NCBI GenBank assembly: GCA_965243215.1
Contig: CBDEUJ010000003.1
Location: 1,039,838 to 1,103,837, forward strand
DNA length: 64,000 bases
Direction: 5' to 3'
From: JAJEFO01 sp009843725
GTDB taxonomy: Bacteria > Pseudomonadota > Alphaproteobacteria > Rhodobacterales > Rhodobacteraceae
The notes under the pieces were generated by a model. It was not told the origin of the DNA. It did not search any database and saw only the letters and a list, made by a program, of their open reading frames with translations. Positions 1-9,409 of this stretch are shown piece by piece; position 1 is the first letter of the stretch; each line of letters begins with the position of its first letter. A program made the translations under genes and the position numbers.

Positions 1-123
1 CGCAAACACCTTCCGGAACGGACGCGCGTAGTCGCTCATGAACGGCCAGAGCTTCTTCGGCGGATGATCCTCCTGCGGATAGTCGCAGTAGGGATCGACG
101 AGATTTTCAAAAAAGCGAAGCAT
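1..123 (-). CDS. ABC exporter (fused permease/ATPase), N-terminal fragment
   Basis: Only the first 41 codons are in the window; the gene runs off the left edge. The ATG is at 123 on the minus strand and the peptide begins MLRFFENLVDPY, followed by an acidic/proline stretch (DYPQEDHPP) and KLWPFM, then basic residues before the expected first membrane helix. This opening resembles that of half-size ABC exporters (six-helix permease fused to an ATP-binding domain) in Rhodobacterales, which is why I name it so. No membrane segment or Walker motif is visible in the fragment, so the assignment rests on the N-terminal signature alone. The 168 bases between it and the next gene hold nothing I can identify. 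Confidence 0.5.
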   Translation of the reverse strand, partial: MLRFFENLVDPYCDYPQEDHPPKKLWPFMSDYARPFRKVFA

Positions 124-291
124 GTCGCTTGCACCTTGGGTTGGGCGGGCAGAACGTGAAGCAACAAGGCCACGGGACGCTCATGCCGAGGCAAACAGGA
201 CTCGCCGAGGCGGCGCCTGGCCGTTCCCGTCGAGCATTCCGCACCTCACGGGTGTCGGCCTTCGCCGATCTACCCTGAATGATCGCCGGTG

Positions 292-1449
292 TCATCCCAT
301 AGCCTGGGCCAGCAGTTCCCCGCGGCCCAGCTCAAAGCCGGACGCGATCCACTTCCTCTCCAGCCCGTCAAGGGCCTTGCCTAGAGCTGGCCCCTTGAAT
401 GCCGGCGAAAGATCCGCGGCCTTGACGGGAAAGGCCTGTGCCGCACCATGCTCGATCAGCTCCAGCGTCTCCGCCGCGAGCCGCCGCCCCGAGACAGCAC
501 ATGCCGCAAGCATGGCGTCCCGAGCAACGTCGGCGCCAAGACGATACCCTGCTTCACCGGGATCCGTCTCGCCATGCTCTTGCACGTCGCTCAACCGCCT
601 CGCTTCGCGTCGCGACAGCTTCAACCCGTCCGCCAGCCCGTCGCCGCCCATCACCGCCAGGCGACGCAGCGGGTCCGCTGCAACACCCAGTTCCCGTTCA
701 AGCGCGACCAGCGGGCCAAGCGCAGCGTCGCTGGAGCCCGGCAATACCGCCGCAAGAACCCCGCACGACCGCATCGCGGCAACCGCTTGTGCGGGGTCTC
801 GGGCGCTCAACAACCGCTTCAGCTCCGAACCGACGCGTTCTCTCGAAAGGCCGCTCAACCCCGCGAGATTCGCGGCAATCGCGGCAATCGCCTCCAGGTC
901 AAAACCCTCGCCGGACATGCAGTACCAGGCATGAAACCGGAAATAGCGCAGGCTTCGCAGATAGTCCTCGCGAATCCGGGCTTCGGGACTGCCAATGAAG
1001 CGCACGCGCCTGGCCTCGAGATCGGCACGGCCGCCCAGCGGGTCGATCACCGTGCCTTCCGCGTCGGCGTAAAGCGCGTTCATGGTAAAGTCCCGGCGTC
1101 GTGCATCGTCCTCGATTCGATCCGAGAATTCCACGACTGCGCGCCGCCCGTCCGTTGCAACGTCCCTGCGGAAAGTTGTCACTTCCTGCAGGATGCCGCC
1201 GACAACAACGCCAACCGTGCCGTGCAGAACCCCTGTCGGAATCGTCTTGAATCCTGCCGCCTTCGCCAGCTCGAGCACGCAGGTCGGCGGCGCGTCCGTC
1301 GCAAAGTCGACATCGTTGACCTGTTCTCCCAGAAGCGCATTCCTGACGCAGCCGCCAACGGCATAAGCCGCATGTCCGGCGTCTGCGAGCAGCGAGAAGA
1401 CCCTCTGCGTCGCTTCTGCAACCAGCCAGTCTGCCTCAAGTTTCGACAT
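292..1449 (-). CDS. CCA tRNA nucleotidyltransferase
   Basis: Adds or repairs the 3' CCA end of tRNAs in the cytoplasm using CTP and ATP. The 385-residue product has the class II nucleotidyltransferase signature near its N-terminus: GGCVRN, then the metal-binding D-x-D in NDVDFATDAPP, followed by RRDFTMNALY and the PLGGRADLEARRVRFIG region. The C-terminal part is the helical body typical of alphaproteobacterial members. An in-frame ATG lies 117 bases upstream, but the start at 1449 (MSKLEADWL) matches the family and gives a 14-base overlap with the end of the upstream Nudix gene, pointing to translational coupling. It is the last gene of a minus-strand hslO-nudix-cca run. Confidence 0.9.
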   Translation of the reverse strand: MSKLEADWLVAEATQRVFSLLADAGHAAYAVGGCVRNALLGEQVNDVDFATDAPPTCVLELAKAAGFKTIPTGVLHGTVGVVVGGILQEVTTFRRDVATDGRRAVVEFSDRIEDDARRRDFTMNALYADAEGTVIDPLGGRADLEARRVRFIGSPEARIREDYLRSLRYFRFHAWYCMSGEGFDLEAIAAIAANLAGLSGLSRERVGSELKRLLSARDPAQAVAAMRSCGVLAAVLPGSSDAALGPLVALERELGVAADPLRRLAVMGGDGLADGLKLSRREARRLSDVQEHGETDPGEAGYRLGADVARDAMLAACAVSGRRLAAETLELIEHGAAQAFPVKAADLSPAFKGPALGKALDGLERKWIASGFELGRGELLAQAMG

Positions 1450-2041
1450 TCGACATTCGATCCGCCAGGGCCCGGAGAATCCGGGCCGTCGCGCCCCAGA
1501 TGTAGTAGGGGCCCCATGGGACGACAAAGTAAAGCCGCCGCCTTCCGCGCCAACGTCGTGATTCAATCAGGAAGCGCGCCGGATTCATGACATGGTCCAA
1601 GGGCGCCTCGAACGCTTCGGCCACTTCCCCAGGCTCGGGCCTGGCCTTGAAGTCCGCCGTCACCAGCGCAAGCACCGGCGTGACCTGGAACCCGGTCACG
1701 GTCTCATGCGGCGGAAGCGTCCCGAGAACGTCGACGTGGCGACGGTCCAGGCCGATTTCCTCGCGGGCCTCACGCAAGGCCGCGCCCACGGCGCCGTCGT
1801 CGGCCTCGTCGACCTTGCCGCCAGGAAACGCGATCTGGCCGGGATGGTGCTTCAGCGCGGAAGATCGCTTGGTCAGGATGACGCTCGCGTTGGCCGGGCG
1901 GTCGATGACCGGGATCAGAACTGCGGACCTGCGCAGCGTTCTTTCCGGTGACGGCCGCATGTCGGGATTCAGGTCATGGTCCGACGACGGACGGCCCCGC
2001 ACGGCAAGCGCGGAACGAAGCCTGTCTGCCAGATCAGCCAT
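1436..2041 (-). CDS. Nudix hydrolase, probable CoA pyrophosphatase type
   Basis: A 201-residue Nudix hydrolase. The full Nudix box is visible (GGKVDEADDGAVGAALREAREEIGL, split here as GGKVDE...REAREEIG), preceded by the HHPGQIAFPGG motif that characterises the NudL/CoAse subgroup, which cleaves CoA and related pyrophosphates. The C-terminal half continues with PYYIWGATARIL, also common in this subgroup. I chose the ATG at 2041 (MADLADRL); an ATG 18 bases upstream is possible. The gene overlaps hslO by 8 bases and cca by 14, so the three are likely co-transcribed. Substrate is inferred from subgroup motifs, not proven. Confidence 0.85.
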   Translation of the reverse strand: MADLADRLRSALAVRGRPSSDHDLNPDMRPSPERTLRRSAVLIPVIDRPANASVILTKRSSALKHHPGQIAFPGGKVDEADDGAVGAALREAREEIGLDRRHVDVLGTLPPHETVTGFQVTPVLALVTADFKARPEPGEVAEAFEAPLDHVMNPARFLIESRRWRGRRRLYFVVPWGPYYIWGATARILRALADRMSNVET

Positions 2042-3017
2042 TCCGCACCACATCGCCAAGCGCGGCAGGCTGGAATTCGTAATGCGCCCCGCAGAACTGG
2101 CAGTCCACCGTCACGATGCCTTCGTCCGTCGTCATGGTCCGGAGGTCCTCGGTCACGCAAAGCGAGAGGGATTCCCTTGCGCGCTCCATCGTGCATGTGC
2201 ATCCGAACTCCACTGGCTGCACGCGAAACGCCCTGGGCCCATCGGCGCGAAAGAGCCTGACAAGCAGGTCTGTCGGGGCCACGCTCGGTCCGATCAGGTC
2301 GATCTCGCCTGCGCCATCCAGGCGCTGGTTGACACGGTTCCACGCTTCGGCGGCGGCGGCGTCCAGGATGTCCGAGGCCGCCAAGAGGCCTCCGGCGCCG
2401 CTGCCGCCATCCTCGATGCGCGGCTCCGTGACAGGCATTTGTTGCAGCATCACGCCGCCGGCCCGCCAGTGCATTTCCTCTTCGGGGACCTGCGAGCGCC
2501 CGAATGCCAGGACAAACCGGGTCGGCAGCTGCTCGGACTGCGCAAAGTAGGTTTCTGCGCACGCCGCCAGCGATCCCCCGGCAAGCGGCGTGATTCCCTG
2601 ATAGGGCGTGGTGCCGCGGCCCTGGTCGATCATGATCGAGAGGCACCCTGAACCCACCTGCGCGAATGCATCGCCGTCGTGGTCTAGCCGCGCCGTGTCA
2701 AATCCCGCGTAGGCCCTGATCCGCGCCGGCGATCCATCCTCGACCGGGCCGTAGTAGTCGGTCGCGATCAATCGCACCGGGCCGTCCCCACGGACCTGAA
2801 GCGAAAGCTTCCACCTCGTCTTGATCGCCTGTCCGATCAACGCCGTGAGCAAGGTGGCCTCGGCAAGAAGCGCTTCGATCACCCCCGGATAGCCGTGCTG
2901 GGCCAGGATGCGCTGCAAGACGCCGCACAGGCGCACGACCCGGCCCCGCGTTGCGGTGCGGTCGAGCTGGAACGGCAGGACCGTGTCGTCCGACGATGGG
3001 CTTGATTCGAGTTTCAC
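2034..3017 (-). CDS. hslO: Hsp33 redox-regulated chaperone
   Basis: Hsp33 is a cytoplasmic holdase switched on by oxidative unfolding. The product (327 residues) carries the C-terminal zinc-binding redox switch as C-x-C (GCTCTM) and, about 30 residues later, C-x-x-C (DCQFCGAHY). The N-terminal substrate-binding domain is recognisable from GRVVRL...LLAEA..L and GSGCLSIMIDQG. A GTG at 3017 (VKLESSPSSDD) gives the family's usual length; an open frame extends further upstream to 3266, but that part has no family resemblance and overlaps argG's 5' region. It heads the hslO-nudix-cca run and is transcribed divergently from argG. Confidence 0.92.
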   Translation of the reverse strand: MKLESSPSSDDTVLPFQLDRTATRGRVVRLCGVLQRILAQHGYPGVIEALLAEATLLTALIGQAIKTRWKLSLQVRGDGPVRLIATDYYGPVEDGSPARIRAYAGFDTARLDHDGDAFAQVGSGCLSIMIDQGRGTTPYQGITPLAGGSLAACAETYFAQSEQLPTRFVLAFGRSQVPEEEMHWRAGGVMLQQMPVTEPRIEDGGSGAGGLLAASDILDAAAAEAWNRVNQRLDGAGEIDLIGPSVAPTDLLVRLFRADGPRAFRVQPVEFGCTCTMERARESLSLCVTEDLRTMTTDEGIVTVDCQFCGAHYEFQPAALGDVVRNG

Positions 3018-3191
3018 GGCTAGTCTCTGGCTGTCGAGCCCCGAAGCACTACCACGCGCCGGGGCGAAATGGCGAGTCAATGGCCCCCGATGACAGGCCG
3101 CCCAGGCGCAGCTGTCCGGCCTGCAGGCCAGCCGGCTTCCGGACCGGCCCCCATCATGCACGACACGGCCGTGCAACGCGTGACGCGTAGC

Positions 3192-3220
3192 TTGTTCCCC
3201 TTGCAAAAAGACCGTAAACG
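3192..3220 (+). promoter_or_regulatory. Possible sigma70-type promoter for argG
   Basis: TTGTTC at 3192-3197 and TAAACG at 3215-3220 are separated by exactly 17 bases, 32 bases upstream of the argG ATG. The -35 matches the consensus in four of six positions and the -10 is weaker. Only the spacing and location support it. Confidence 0.3.
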
Positions 3221-3252
3221 CCGTCGAACACCCGACGGTCCCTGGAGAGTCC

Positions 3253-4470
3253 ATGTCCGCGCCCAAGAAAGTCGTTCTCGCCTATTCCGGCGGTCTCGAC
3301 ACCTCGATCATTCTCAAGTGGCTGCAGGCCGAATTCGGATGCGAGGTGGTGACCTTCACCGCCGACCTCGGCCAGGAAGAGGAGTTGGAGCCGGCCCGCA
3401 GGAAGGCCGAGCTGCTTGGCGTCGCGGAAATCCATGTCGAGGACCTTCGGGAGGAATTCGCCCGCGACTTCGTCTTTCCCATGTTCCGTGCCAACGCAGT
3501 CTACGAAGGCCTGTACCTGCTCGGAACTTCCATCGCGCGCCCGCTCATTTCCAAGCGCCTCGTGGAAATCGCGGAAGAGACGGGAGCCGACGCCATTGCC
3601 CACGGTGCAACGGGCAAGGGCAATGACCAGGTGCGTTTCGAGCTGTCTGCCTACGCACTCAATCCGGACATCAGGGTGATTGCGCCCTGGCGCATCTGGA
3701 ACCTGACCTCGCGGTCAAGGCTCCTGGAGTTTGCCGAGCGGCACCAGATTCCCATTTCCGGAGACAGGCGCGGCGAGGCGCCGTTTTCCGTCGATGCCAA
3801 CCTTCTCCACACCTCTTCCGAGGGAAAGATCCTGGAGGATCCGGCCGAGGAAGCGCCGGCCCATGTCCTGCAGCGCATCACGATGCCCGAGGACGCGCCG
3901 GACAAGGCGGAAGCCGTGGAGATCACGTTCGAACGGGGCGACGCCGTCGCCATCAACGGGAAGCCGATGACCCCGGCCGAGATCCTGTCCCACCTGAACG
4001 ACCTCGGCGGTCGGCACGGAGTCGGCATACTCGACCTCGTGGAGAACCGTTTCGTCGGCATGAAGTCCCGCGGCATGTACGAAACGCCTGGCGGGACAAT
4101 CCTGCTGGAAGCTCATCGTGGCATCGAGCAGATCACGCTGGACTCCGGATCCGGGCACCTCAAGGACTCGATCATGCCCCGCTACGCGGAGCTGATCTAT
4201 AACGGGTTCTGGTTTTCGCCGGAGCGCGAGATGCTGCAGGCGCTGATCGACAGGAGCCAGGAGCACGTGACGGGCACGGTGCGGCTGAAGCTCTACAAGG
4301 GGTCCGTGCGGACGGTTGCGCGCTGGTCTGATCACTCGCTCTATTCCGAGGCCCATGTCACGTTCGAGGAGGATGCGGGCGCCTATGACCAGAAGGACGC
4401 GCAGGGGTTCATCCAGCTGAACGCGCTCCGTCTGAAACTGCTTGCCGCGAGGAACCGGCGGCTGAAGTGA
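3253..4470 (+). CDS. argG: Argininosuccinate synthase
   Basis: Joins citrulline and aspartate with ATP to form argininosuccinate, the penultimate step of arginine synthesis, in the cytosol. The 405-residue protein is full length. It shows the N-type ATP pyrophosphatase P-loop (AYSGGLDTS, residues 10-18), the STT-type family block GATGKGNDQVRFE, and conserved downstream segments WNLTSRSRLLEFAE and YETPGGTIL. The ATG follows GGAGAG by six bases. It stands alone on the plus strand, with hslO divergent upstream and a sulfotransferase-like gene convergent downstream. Confidence 0.97.
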   Translation: MSAPKKVVLAYSGGLDTSIILKWLQAEFGCEVVTFTADLGQEEELEPARRKAELLGVAEIHVEDLREEFARDFVFPMFRANAVYEGLYLLGTSIARPLISKRLVEIAEETGADAIAHGATGKGNDQVRFELSAYALNPDIRVIAPWRIWNLTSRSRLLEFAERHQIPISGDRRGEAPFSVDANLLHTSSEGKILEDPAEEAPAHVLQRITMPEDAPDKAEAVEITFERGDAVAINGKPMTPAEILSHLNDLGGRHGVGILDLVENRFVGMKSRGMYETPGGTILLEAHRGIEQITLDSGSGHLKDSIMPRYAELIYNGFWFSPEREMLQALIDRSQEHVTGTVRLKLYKGSVRTVARWSDHSLYSEAHVTFEEDAGAYDQKDAQGFIQLNALRLKLLAARNRRLK

Positions 4471-4531
4471 CGCGGGCGGCAACCACCCGTCGTGAACCGC
4501 GAGGCATCCTGCGGGCGCGATCCGCCGCTGT

Positions 4532-5236
4532 TCAGAACTCCAGCGCTTCCGCCGCAAGCCGCTCGTAGAACGGCAGCGCCTGCTCCGCCAGTTTCCGGGC
4601 CTCGCCTTCCAGTTCCGGCAAGGGCGCCTCCGAGCCTGCAAACCCGGTGGACTGGTGCGCCGCCCCGTACCAATGCGGCGCCCAGGCCCCGTCGAACGGC
4701 TTGGGACCCGCTGGCCAGGACAGCATCGAGGGATCAAAATCGAGCCTGATGGCGTTGCAAAGCCGGCGAAGCGCCGCTTCCGGATCGCGGAGAATGTCCG
4801 CGCTGTCCACAACCGGTCCGGGAAACCGCTCGAACAGTGCCAGCTGCTCCCTGAACCCGATGTCGCGCATGACCGGATCGTCGCGTTTCGCGACATAGCT
4901 GGCCACCACCCTTGCCGGATGCCGGATCAGGTGGACGTTCACGCAGCTCTCCGCCCAGTCGAGCGGGAATTCCGGTTCCATGTGAAACGCCATGTGCTTC
5001 ATGTAGAAATGCCGTCTGCCTTCCGGAATTGGCCCGAGGCATCGCTCGGCGACGCGTTGCGGGTCCCGTTCATCGGCCGCAAGCACGTCCTCCCGCATCG
5101 GGTGATCGATCCCCGTCGCCTCCAGATAGGCGGCATAGAACGGCTCGTCCCAGGCCGCGAAGTCCGGCCGGCTGCCGAAGGCATACATCATTGCCGTCGA
5201 AAGGTTTCGCGGCCCGCTCCAGGTTGCAATCCTCAT
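4532..5236 (-). CDS. Sulfotransferase-family protein
   Basis: A 234-residue protein beginning MRIATWSGPRNLSTAMM. This SGPRNLST loop occupies the place of the 5'-phosphosulfate-binding loop of PAPS-dependent sulfotransferases and is typical of a bacterial group of sulfotransferase-like proteins. Later segments (HFYMKHMAFH, VHLIRHPARVVASYVAKR) match the 3'-phosphate-binding region of the fold. The ATG at 5236 was chosen because the family motif starts there; upstream in-frame codons lack similarity. The substrate is unknown. Convergent with argG and divergent from msrA, so probably monocistronic. Confidence 0.7.
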   Translation of the reverse strand: MRIATWSGPRNLSTAMMYAFGSRPDFAAWDEPFYAAYLEATGIDHPMREDVLAADERDPQRVAERCLGPIPEGRRHFYMKHMAFHMEPEFPLDWAESCVNVHLIRHPARVVASYVAKRDDPVMRDIGFREQLALFERFPGPVVDSADILRDPEAALRRLCNAIRLDFDPSMLSWPAGPKPFDGAWAPHWYGAAHQSTGFAGSEAPLPELEGEARKLAEQALPFYERLAAEALEF

Positions 5237-5384
5237 GTCCCTCGCCCCAGTTCCGCACGACGCCGGAACCGTCACGTCGCCGGCGCCTGAAACAGCCTTC
5301 ACGCCAACGCGACTTCACGCTCCATTGAATGGACTGTTGGCCAAGACCACGCCATTCTCCTGCCAATCGCAAGGAGCAAAAGCC

Positions 5385-6038
5385 ATGAACACGCCCATTC
5401 CCCGGACAATTCTTCCGTTCGCATTGGTCTTTTTCGGTCTCTTTCTGCAAGGCACGCAGGCTGAAGCGGAAGAGAGGAAGGCCTATTTCGCGGGCGGCTG
5501 CTTCTGGTGCGTCGAGTCAGACTTCGAGGCCCTCGCGGGCGTCCGCGAAGTCGTCTCCGGCTACACCGGCGGGACGACGGCCAATCCGACCTACAAGGCC
5601 GTCACGAAGGGTGGCACCGGACACTACGAAGCGGTCGAGATCAGCTACGATGACAGCGTGATCGGCTACGACCAGCTGCTTCACCATTTCTTCCGTTCCG
5701 TCGATCCGACCGATGACGGCGGCCAGTTCTGTGACCGGGGCGACAGCTACCGCACGGCGGTATTCGTCTCGAATTCCGCAGAACGCGCCGCCGCCGAAAT
5801 GGCGAAGGACGAGGCGGAAAGGGATCTCGGGCGCATGATCGTCACTCCCGTTCTGGACGCATCCAGATTCTACGTGGCCGAGGACTATCACCAGGACTAT
5901 TACAAGAGCAAAGAGCTTGTCCTGACCCGTCGGGGCCCCAAGTCGAAGGCCAATGCATACAAGTTCTATCGCAAGGCCTGCCGGCGTGACGACAGGGTCC
6001 GGCAGCTTTGGGGCGATGCCGCGCCGTTCGCCGGCTGA
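5385..6038 (+). CDS. msrA: Peptide-methionine (S)-S-oxide reductase with signal peptide
   Basis: Reduces methionine-S-sulfoxide in proteins. The catalytic GCFWC motif follows AYFAGG, and the family block GGTGHYEAVEISYD and the GDSYRTAVF region are present. Unusually for a housekeeping MsrA, the 217-residue protein begins with a hydrophobic N-terminus (TILPFALVFFGLFLQGTQAEA) that looks like a cleavable Sec signal, so the enzyme probably acts in the periplasm. ATG at 5385 follows AAGGAG by eight bases. It lies alone between a divergent sulfotransferase gene and mutS. Confidence 0.93.
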   Translation: MNTPIPRTILPFALVFFGLFLQGTQAEAEERKAYFAGGCFWCVESDFEALAGVREVVSGYTGGTTANPTYKAVTKGGTGHYEAVEISYDDSVIGYDQLLHHFFRSVDPTDDGGQFCDRGDSYRTAVFVSNSAERAAAEMAKDEAERDLGRMIVTPVLDASRFYVAEDYHQDYYKSKELVLTRRGPKSKANAYKFYRKACRRDDRVRQLWGDAAPFAG

Positions 6039-6101
6039 ATTTGATCTTTCGCCCAGCTGGCCGGATCGCTAGATTCGGCCAAATTTCTGGGGATTTGAGC
6101 A

Positions 6102-8741
6102 GTGCCCGTCGCGACCGCCGACGTCACGCCGATGATGGCGCAGTACCTGAAAATCAAGGACGAGCATCCTGACGCTCTCCTGTTCTACCGCATGGGGGAC
6201 TTCTACGAGCTGTTCTTCGATGATGCCATCGCGGCCTCGGAGGCGCTTGACATCGCGCTCACGAAACGCGGCAAGCGACTCGGTGAAGACATTCCGATGT
6301 GCGGAGTTCCGGTGCACGCAGCGGAAGGCTACCTTCTGACGCTCATCCGCAAAGGCTTCCGCGTCGCGGTCTGCGAACAGCTCGAAGAGCCTTCCGAAGC
6401 CAGGAAGCGGGGGCCCAAGGCGGTCCTCAAGCGTGGGGTCGTCCGGCTTGTCACGCCGGGGACGCTGACCGAGGAATCCCTTCTTGACGCCCGCCGGCAC
6501 AACTATCTTGCGGCGCTGGCAGAGGTCCGTGACGAAGCGGCCGTCGCCTGCGTAGACGTCTCGACCGGGGAGTTGCGCGTCCTTCCGACTTCCCCCGTCC
6601 GCTTCGGGCCGGAACTTGCGCGCCTTTCGCCAAGCGAGGTCATCATTTCCGAAAGCAGGTATTCGGAATACTCCGACCTCGTCGCCGATTTCGGCGCCTG
6701 CCTGACCCCCCTTTCGCCGGCAAGCTTCGACAGCCAGTCGGCCCGGAAACGCCTCGCAAAGTTCTGGCAGGTTCAGAGCCTTGATGCCTTCGGAACGTTT
6801 AGCCGGGCAGAAATCTCGGCAATCGGCGCGCTTGTCGACTACCTCGAGCTCACCCAGAAGGGAAAGCTGCCCCTGCTGCGCGCGCCCGTGCGCGACGTCG
6901 AATCCGGCACCGTCCAGATCGACGCCGCGACCCGTCGAAGTCTCGAGCTCACGCGTTCCCTGTCCGGAAGTCGGGAAGGCTCGCTCCTTCACGCGATCGA
7001 CCGCACGGTGACTGCGGCTGGCGGTCGTCTGATCGAACGCAGGGTTTCGTCTCCCTCTCGCGATCTCGATGCCGTTCGAGCCAGGATCGGCGTTGTGGAA
7101 TGGTTCGCCTCGGACAGTGCGCGGCCGGACGAGATCCGGGGCATTCTCAAGCGCTGCCCGGACATCCAGAGGGCAGTGTCGAGACTGGCCCTGGACAGAG
7201 GTGGGCCGCGCGACCTCGCGGCGATCCGAAACGCCCTCGACCTGCTGCCGGAGATCACGGCCGCCCTCGCTGGCGAACGGCCCGAGCCCGTTGACGCCTG
7301 GCTGTCCGGCCTGGATGGATTTGACGAACTCGCCCGATCTCTCACGGACGCTCTCGTCGCCGAGCCTCCCCTTCTCGTCCGGGATGGCGGCTTCATCGCC
7401 GAAGGTCGTGACACCGACCTCGACGAGGCACGCAAGCTGCGTGACGAGGGTCGCAGCGTCATTGCCGGACTGCAGGCAGACTACGCAAGTTCCACGGACA
7501 TCGGCTCGCTCAAGATACGGCACAACAACGTCCTCGGATACTTCATCGAGACGCCCGCCACTCATGCCCAGAAGATGATGTCGCCGCCAAACTCCGAGCG
7601 CTTCATGCACCGACAGACCACGGCAAATGCCGTCCGCTTCACCACCGTAGAGCTTTCGGAACTCGAATCCAGCATCCTGAATGCCGGGGCGAAGGCCATC
7701 GAGATCGAGACCGCGCTGCATGCGGAGCTGGTCCGCCTGGTCCTTTCAGACGGAGACCGCCTCGGCGCTGCCGCCGGCGCCCTTGCCGAACTTGATGTTG
7801 CCTGCGCTTTTGCCAGCCAGGCCAGGGACCGGAATTGGTGCGCGCCACGCATTGACGACAGCAAGGCCTTCTGCGTTTCCGGCGGTCGCCATCCCGTGGT
7901 GGAGCAAGCCCTCAAGGCCGAAGGCGCGCCATTCATTGCAAATGACTGCGATCTCTCCGATGACGAGGACGGAAGGATATGGCTGCTGACCGGGCCCAAC
8001 ATGGCCGGCAAGTCCACTTTCCTCCGCCAGAACGCAATCATTGCCATCCTTGCCCAGGCAGGCAGCTTCGTTCCCGCCGAAAGCGCGCGCATTGGCCTTG
8101 TAAGCCAGATTTTCAGCCGGGTCGGGGCCTCCGATGACCTTGCCCGGGGCCGATCGACCTTCATGGTCGAAATGGTCGAAACGGCCGCGATCCTGAACCA
8201 GGCCGACGACCGGGCGCTGGTCATCCTTGACGAGATCGGTCGCGGCACCGCCACCTACGACGGCCTGTCCATCGCGTGGGCCACGCTCGAACACCTGCAC
8301 GAGACGAACCGCTGCCGCACGCTGTTCGCAACCCACTACCACGAGCTGACGGAACTCGCGAACCGTCTGGAAGGCATCCGAAACGCAACCGTGGCCGTCA
8401 AGGAGTGGGAAGGGGAGGTCATCTTTCTCCATGAGGTCCGGAAGGGCGCGGCAGACCGCAGCTACGGCGTGCAGGTTGCCCGTCTTGCCGGACTTCCCCA
8501 ACCTGTCGTGGACCGCGCGCGCACCGTTCTCGAAGCGCTGGAAAAGGGCGAGCGCGAAGGCAACGTTCGCCGGAAGGCCCTGATTGACGAACTGCCGCTC
8601 TTCTCCGCCAGCCGGCCTCCGTCAACCGGACCGCGGACGGTGTCCGAACTCGAAGAGGCCCTGGCAGCGATCCATCCCGACGAAATGACCCCACGCGATG
8701 CGCTGGATGCGCTCTACCGCCTGAAGACGTTGTCGAGTTAG
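6102..8741 (+). CDS. mutS: DNA mismatch repair protein MutS
   Basis: Recognises mismatches and signals MutL. The 879-residue protein has the mismatch-contacting F-x-E motif in GDFYELFF near residue 34, the connector and lever domains, the clamp, and an ABC-type ATPase with Walker A GPNMAGKST (about residue 631) and Walker B VILDEIGRGTATYDG. The C-terminal tail ends in the short helix typical of the family. The GTG at 6102 follows GGGGATTTGAG; an ATG at 6132 is the alternative start and would remove ten residues. Convergent with grpE, separated by 60 bases without a clear terminator. Confidence 0.97.
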   Translation: MPVATADVTPMMAQYLKIKDEHPDALLFYRMGDFYELFFDDAIAASEALDIALTKRGKRLGEDIPMCGVPVHAAEGYLLTLIRKGFRVAVCEQLEEPSEARKRGPKAVLKRGVVRLVTPGTLTEESLLDARRHNYLAALAEVRDEAAVACVDVSTGELRVLPTSPVRFGPELARLSPSEVIISESRYSEYSDLVADFGACLTPLSPASFDSQSARKRLAKFWQVQSLDAFGTFSRAEISAIGALVDYLELTQKGKLPLLRAPVRDVESGTVQIDAATRRSLELTRSLSGSREGSLLHAIDRTVTAAGGRLIERRVSSPSRDLDAVRARIGVVEWFASDSARPDEIRGILKRCPDIQRAVSRLALDRGGPRDLAAIRNALDLLPEITAALAGERPEPVDAWLSGLDGFDELARSLTDALVAEPPLLVRDGGFIAEGRDTDLDEARKLRDEGRSVIAGLQADYASSTDIGSLKIRHNNVLGYFIETPATHAQKMMSPPNSERFMHRQTTANAVRFTTVELSELESSILNAGAKAIEIETALHAELVRLVLSDGDRLGAAAGALAELDVACAFASQARDRNWCAPRIDDSKAFCVSGGRHPVVEQALKAEGAPFIANDCDLSDDEDGRIWLLTGPNMAGKSTFLRQNAIIAILAQAGSFVPAESARIGLVSQIFSRVGASDDLARGRSTFMVEMVETAAILNQADDRALVILDEIGRGTATYDGLSIAWATLEHLHETNRCRTLFATHYHELTELANRLEGIRNATVAVKEWEGEVIFLHEVRKGAADRSYGVQVARLAGLPQPVVDRARTVLEALEKGEREGNVRRKALIDELPLFSASRPPSTGPRTVSELEEALAAIHPDEMTPRDALDALYRLKTLSS

Positions 8742-8801
8742 CCGTCTGGTCGCGTCGTGGCCGCGCCCCGGCAGCCTGTCCCGCGGGCAAAAGTCACGGG
8801 T

Positions 8802-9401
8802 TCACGACGCCGGCGTCGAGCTCACGCCAACCTTGGCGGGTCGCAGCAGGCGGTCGTGCAAGATGAAGCCGTCGGCCTCGACCTGAATGACCTCGCCAGC
8901 CACGGTGCCGGGCAGCGGGGCCTCGAACATCGCCTCGTGAAGCTGCGGGTCGAACCGGTCCCCGACTTCGGGCGATATCACGCTGACGCCGTGCTTGCCG
9001 AGCACGTTGAGGAGTTCGCGCATCGTCAGCTCGACGCCTTCGATCAACGCCTTGTTTGCCTCCCGGGCATCGTCAGGCACCGCCGCCACGGCACGCTTCA
9101 TGTTGTCGAAGACCGGAAGCATGTCCCGTGCCAGCCTGGATCCGCCATACCGCTCTGCCTCGCGCCGGTCCCGCTCCGATCTCTTCCGCGCGTTTTCGGC
9201 CTCCGCGAGCGCGCGCATGAACTTGTCCTTCAGCGCATCCCGCTCCGTCTCCAGCGCGGCCATTCTCTCGTCGTCGGACGGGTCTTCAAGCGCATCGGGC
9301 GAAGTGATGTCGATCAGTTCCTCGTCGGAACCGGAAATCCTTTCCGCCGTCTGGAGGATCTCTTCCTCGGCCCCCGACCTTTTCGTCTTTGCGTCGTTCA
9401 T
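8802..9401 (-). CDS. grpE: GrpE nucleotide exchange factor
   Basis: Exchanges ADP for ATP on DnaK during heat shock and normal folding. The 199-residue product has a charged disordered N-terminus (about 1-50), the long dimeric coiled-coil helix (KFMRALAEAENARKRSERDR), and the C-terminal beta domain with the GREPE-family signature around VIQVEADGFILHDRLLRPAKV. The ATG at 9401 (MNDAKTK) follows GAGGG by five bases; an earlier in-frame ATG lacks a comparable ribosome site. It sits 8 bases downstream of hrcA, so hrcA-grpE are probably one operon under the promoter before hrcA. Confidence 0.95.
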   Translation of the reverse strand: MNDAKTKRSGAEEEILQTAERISGSDEELIDITSPDALEDPSDDERMAALETERDALKDKFMRALAEAENARKRSERDRREAERYGGSRLARDMLPVFDNMKRAVAAVPDDAREANKALIEGVELTMRELLNVLGKHGVSVISPEVGDRFDPQLHEAMFEAPLPGTVAGEVIQVEADGFILHDRLLRPAKVGVSSTPAS

Positions 9402-9409
9402 TGCTGCCC

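Noticed and set aside
448..1590. Long plus-strand open frame opposite the CCA-adding enzyme gene
   Set aside because: It is an antisense shadow of a clear gene, rich in arginine and proline, with no family resemblance.
6069..7721. 550-codon minus-strand open frame opposite mutS
   Set aside because: Shadow of mutS caused by GC-rich codon structure; no recognisable motif.
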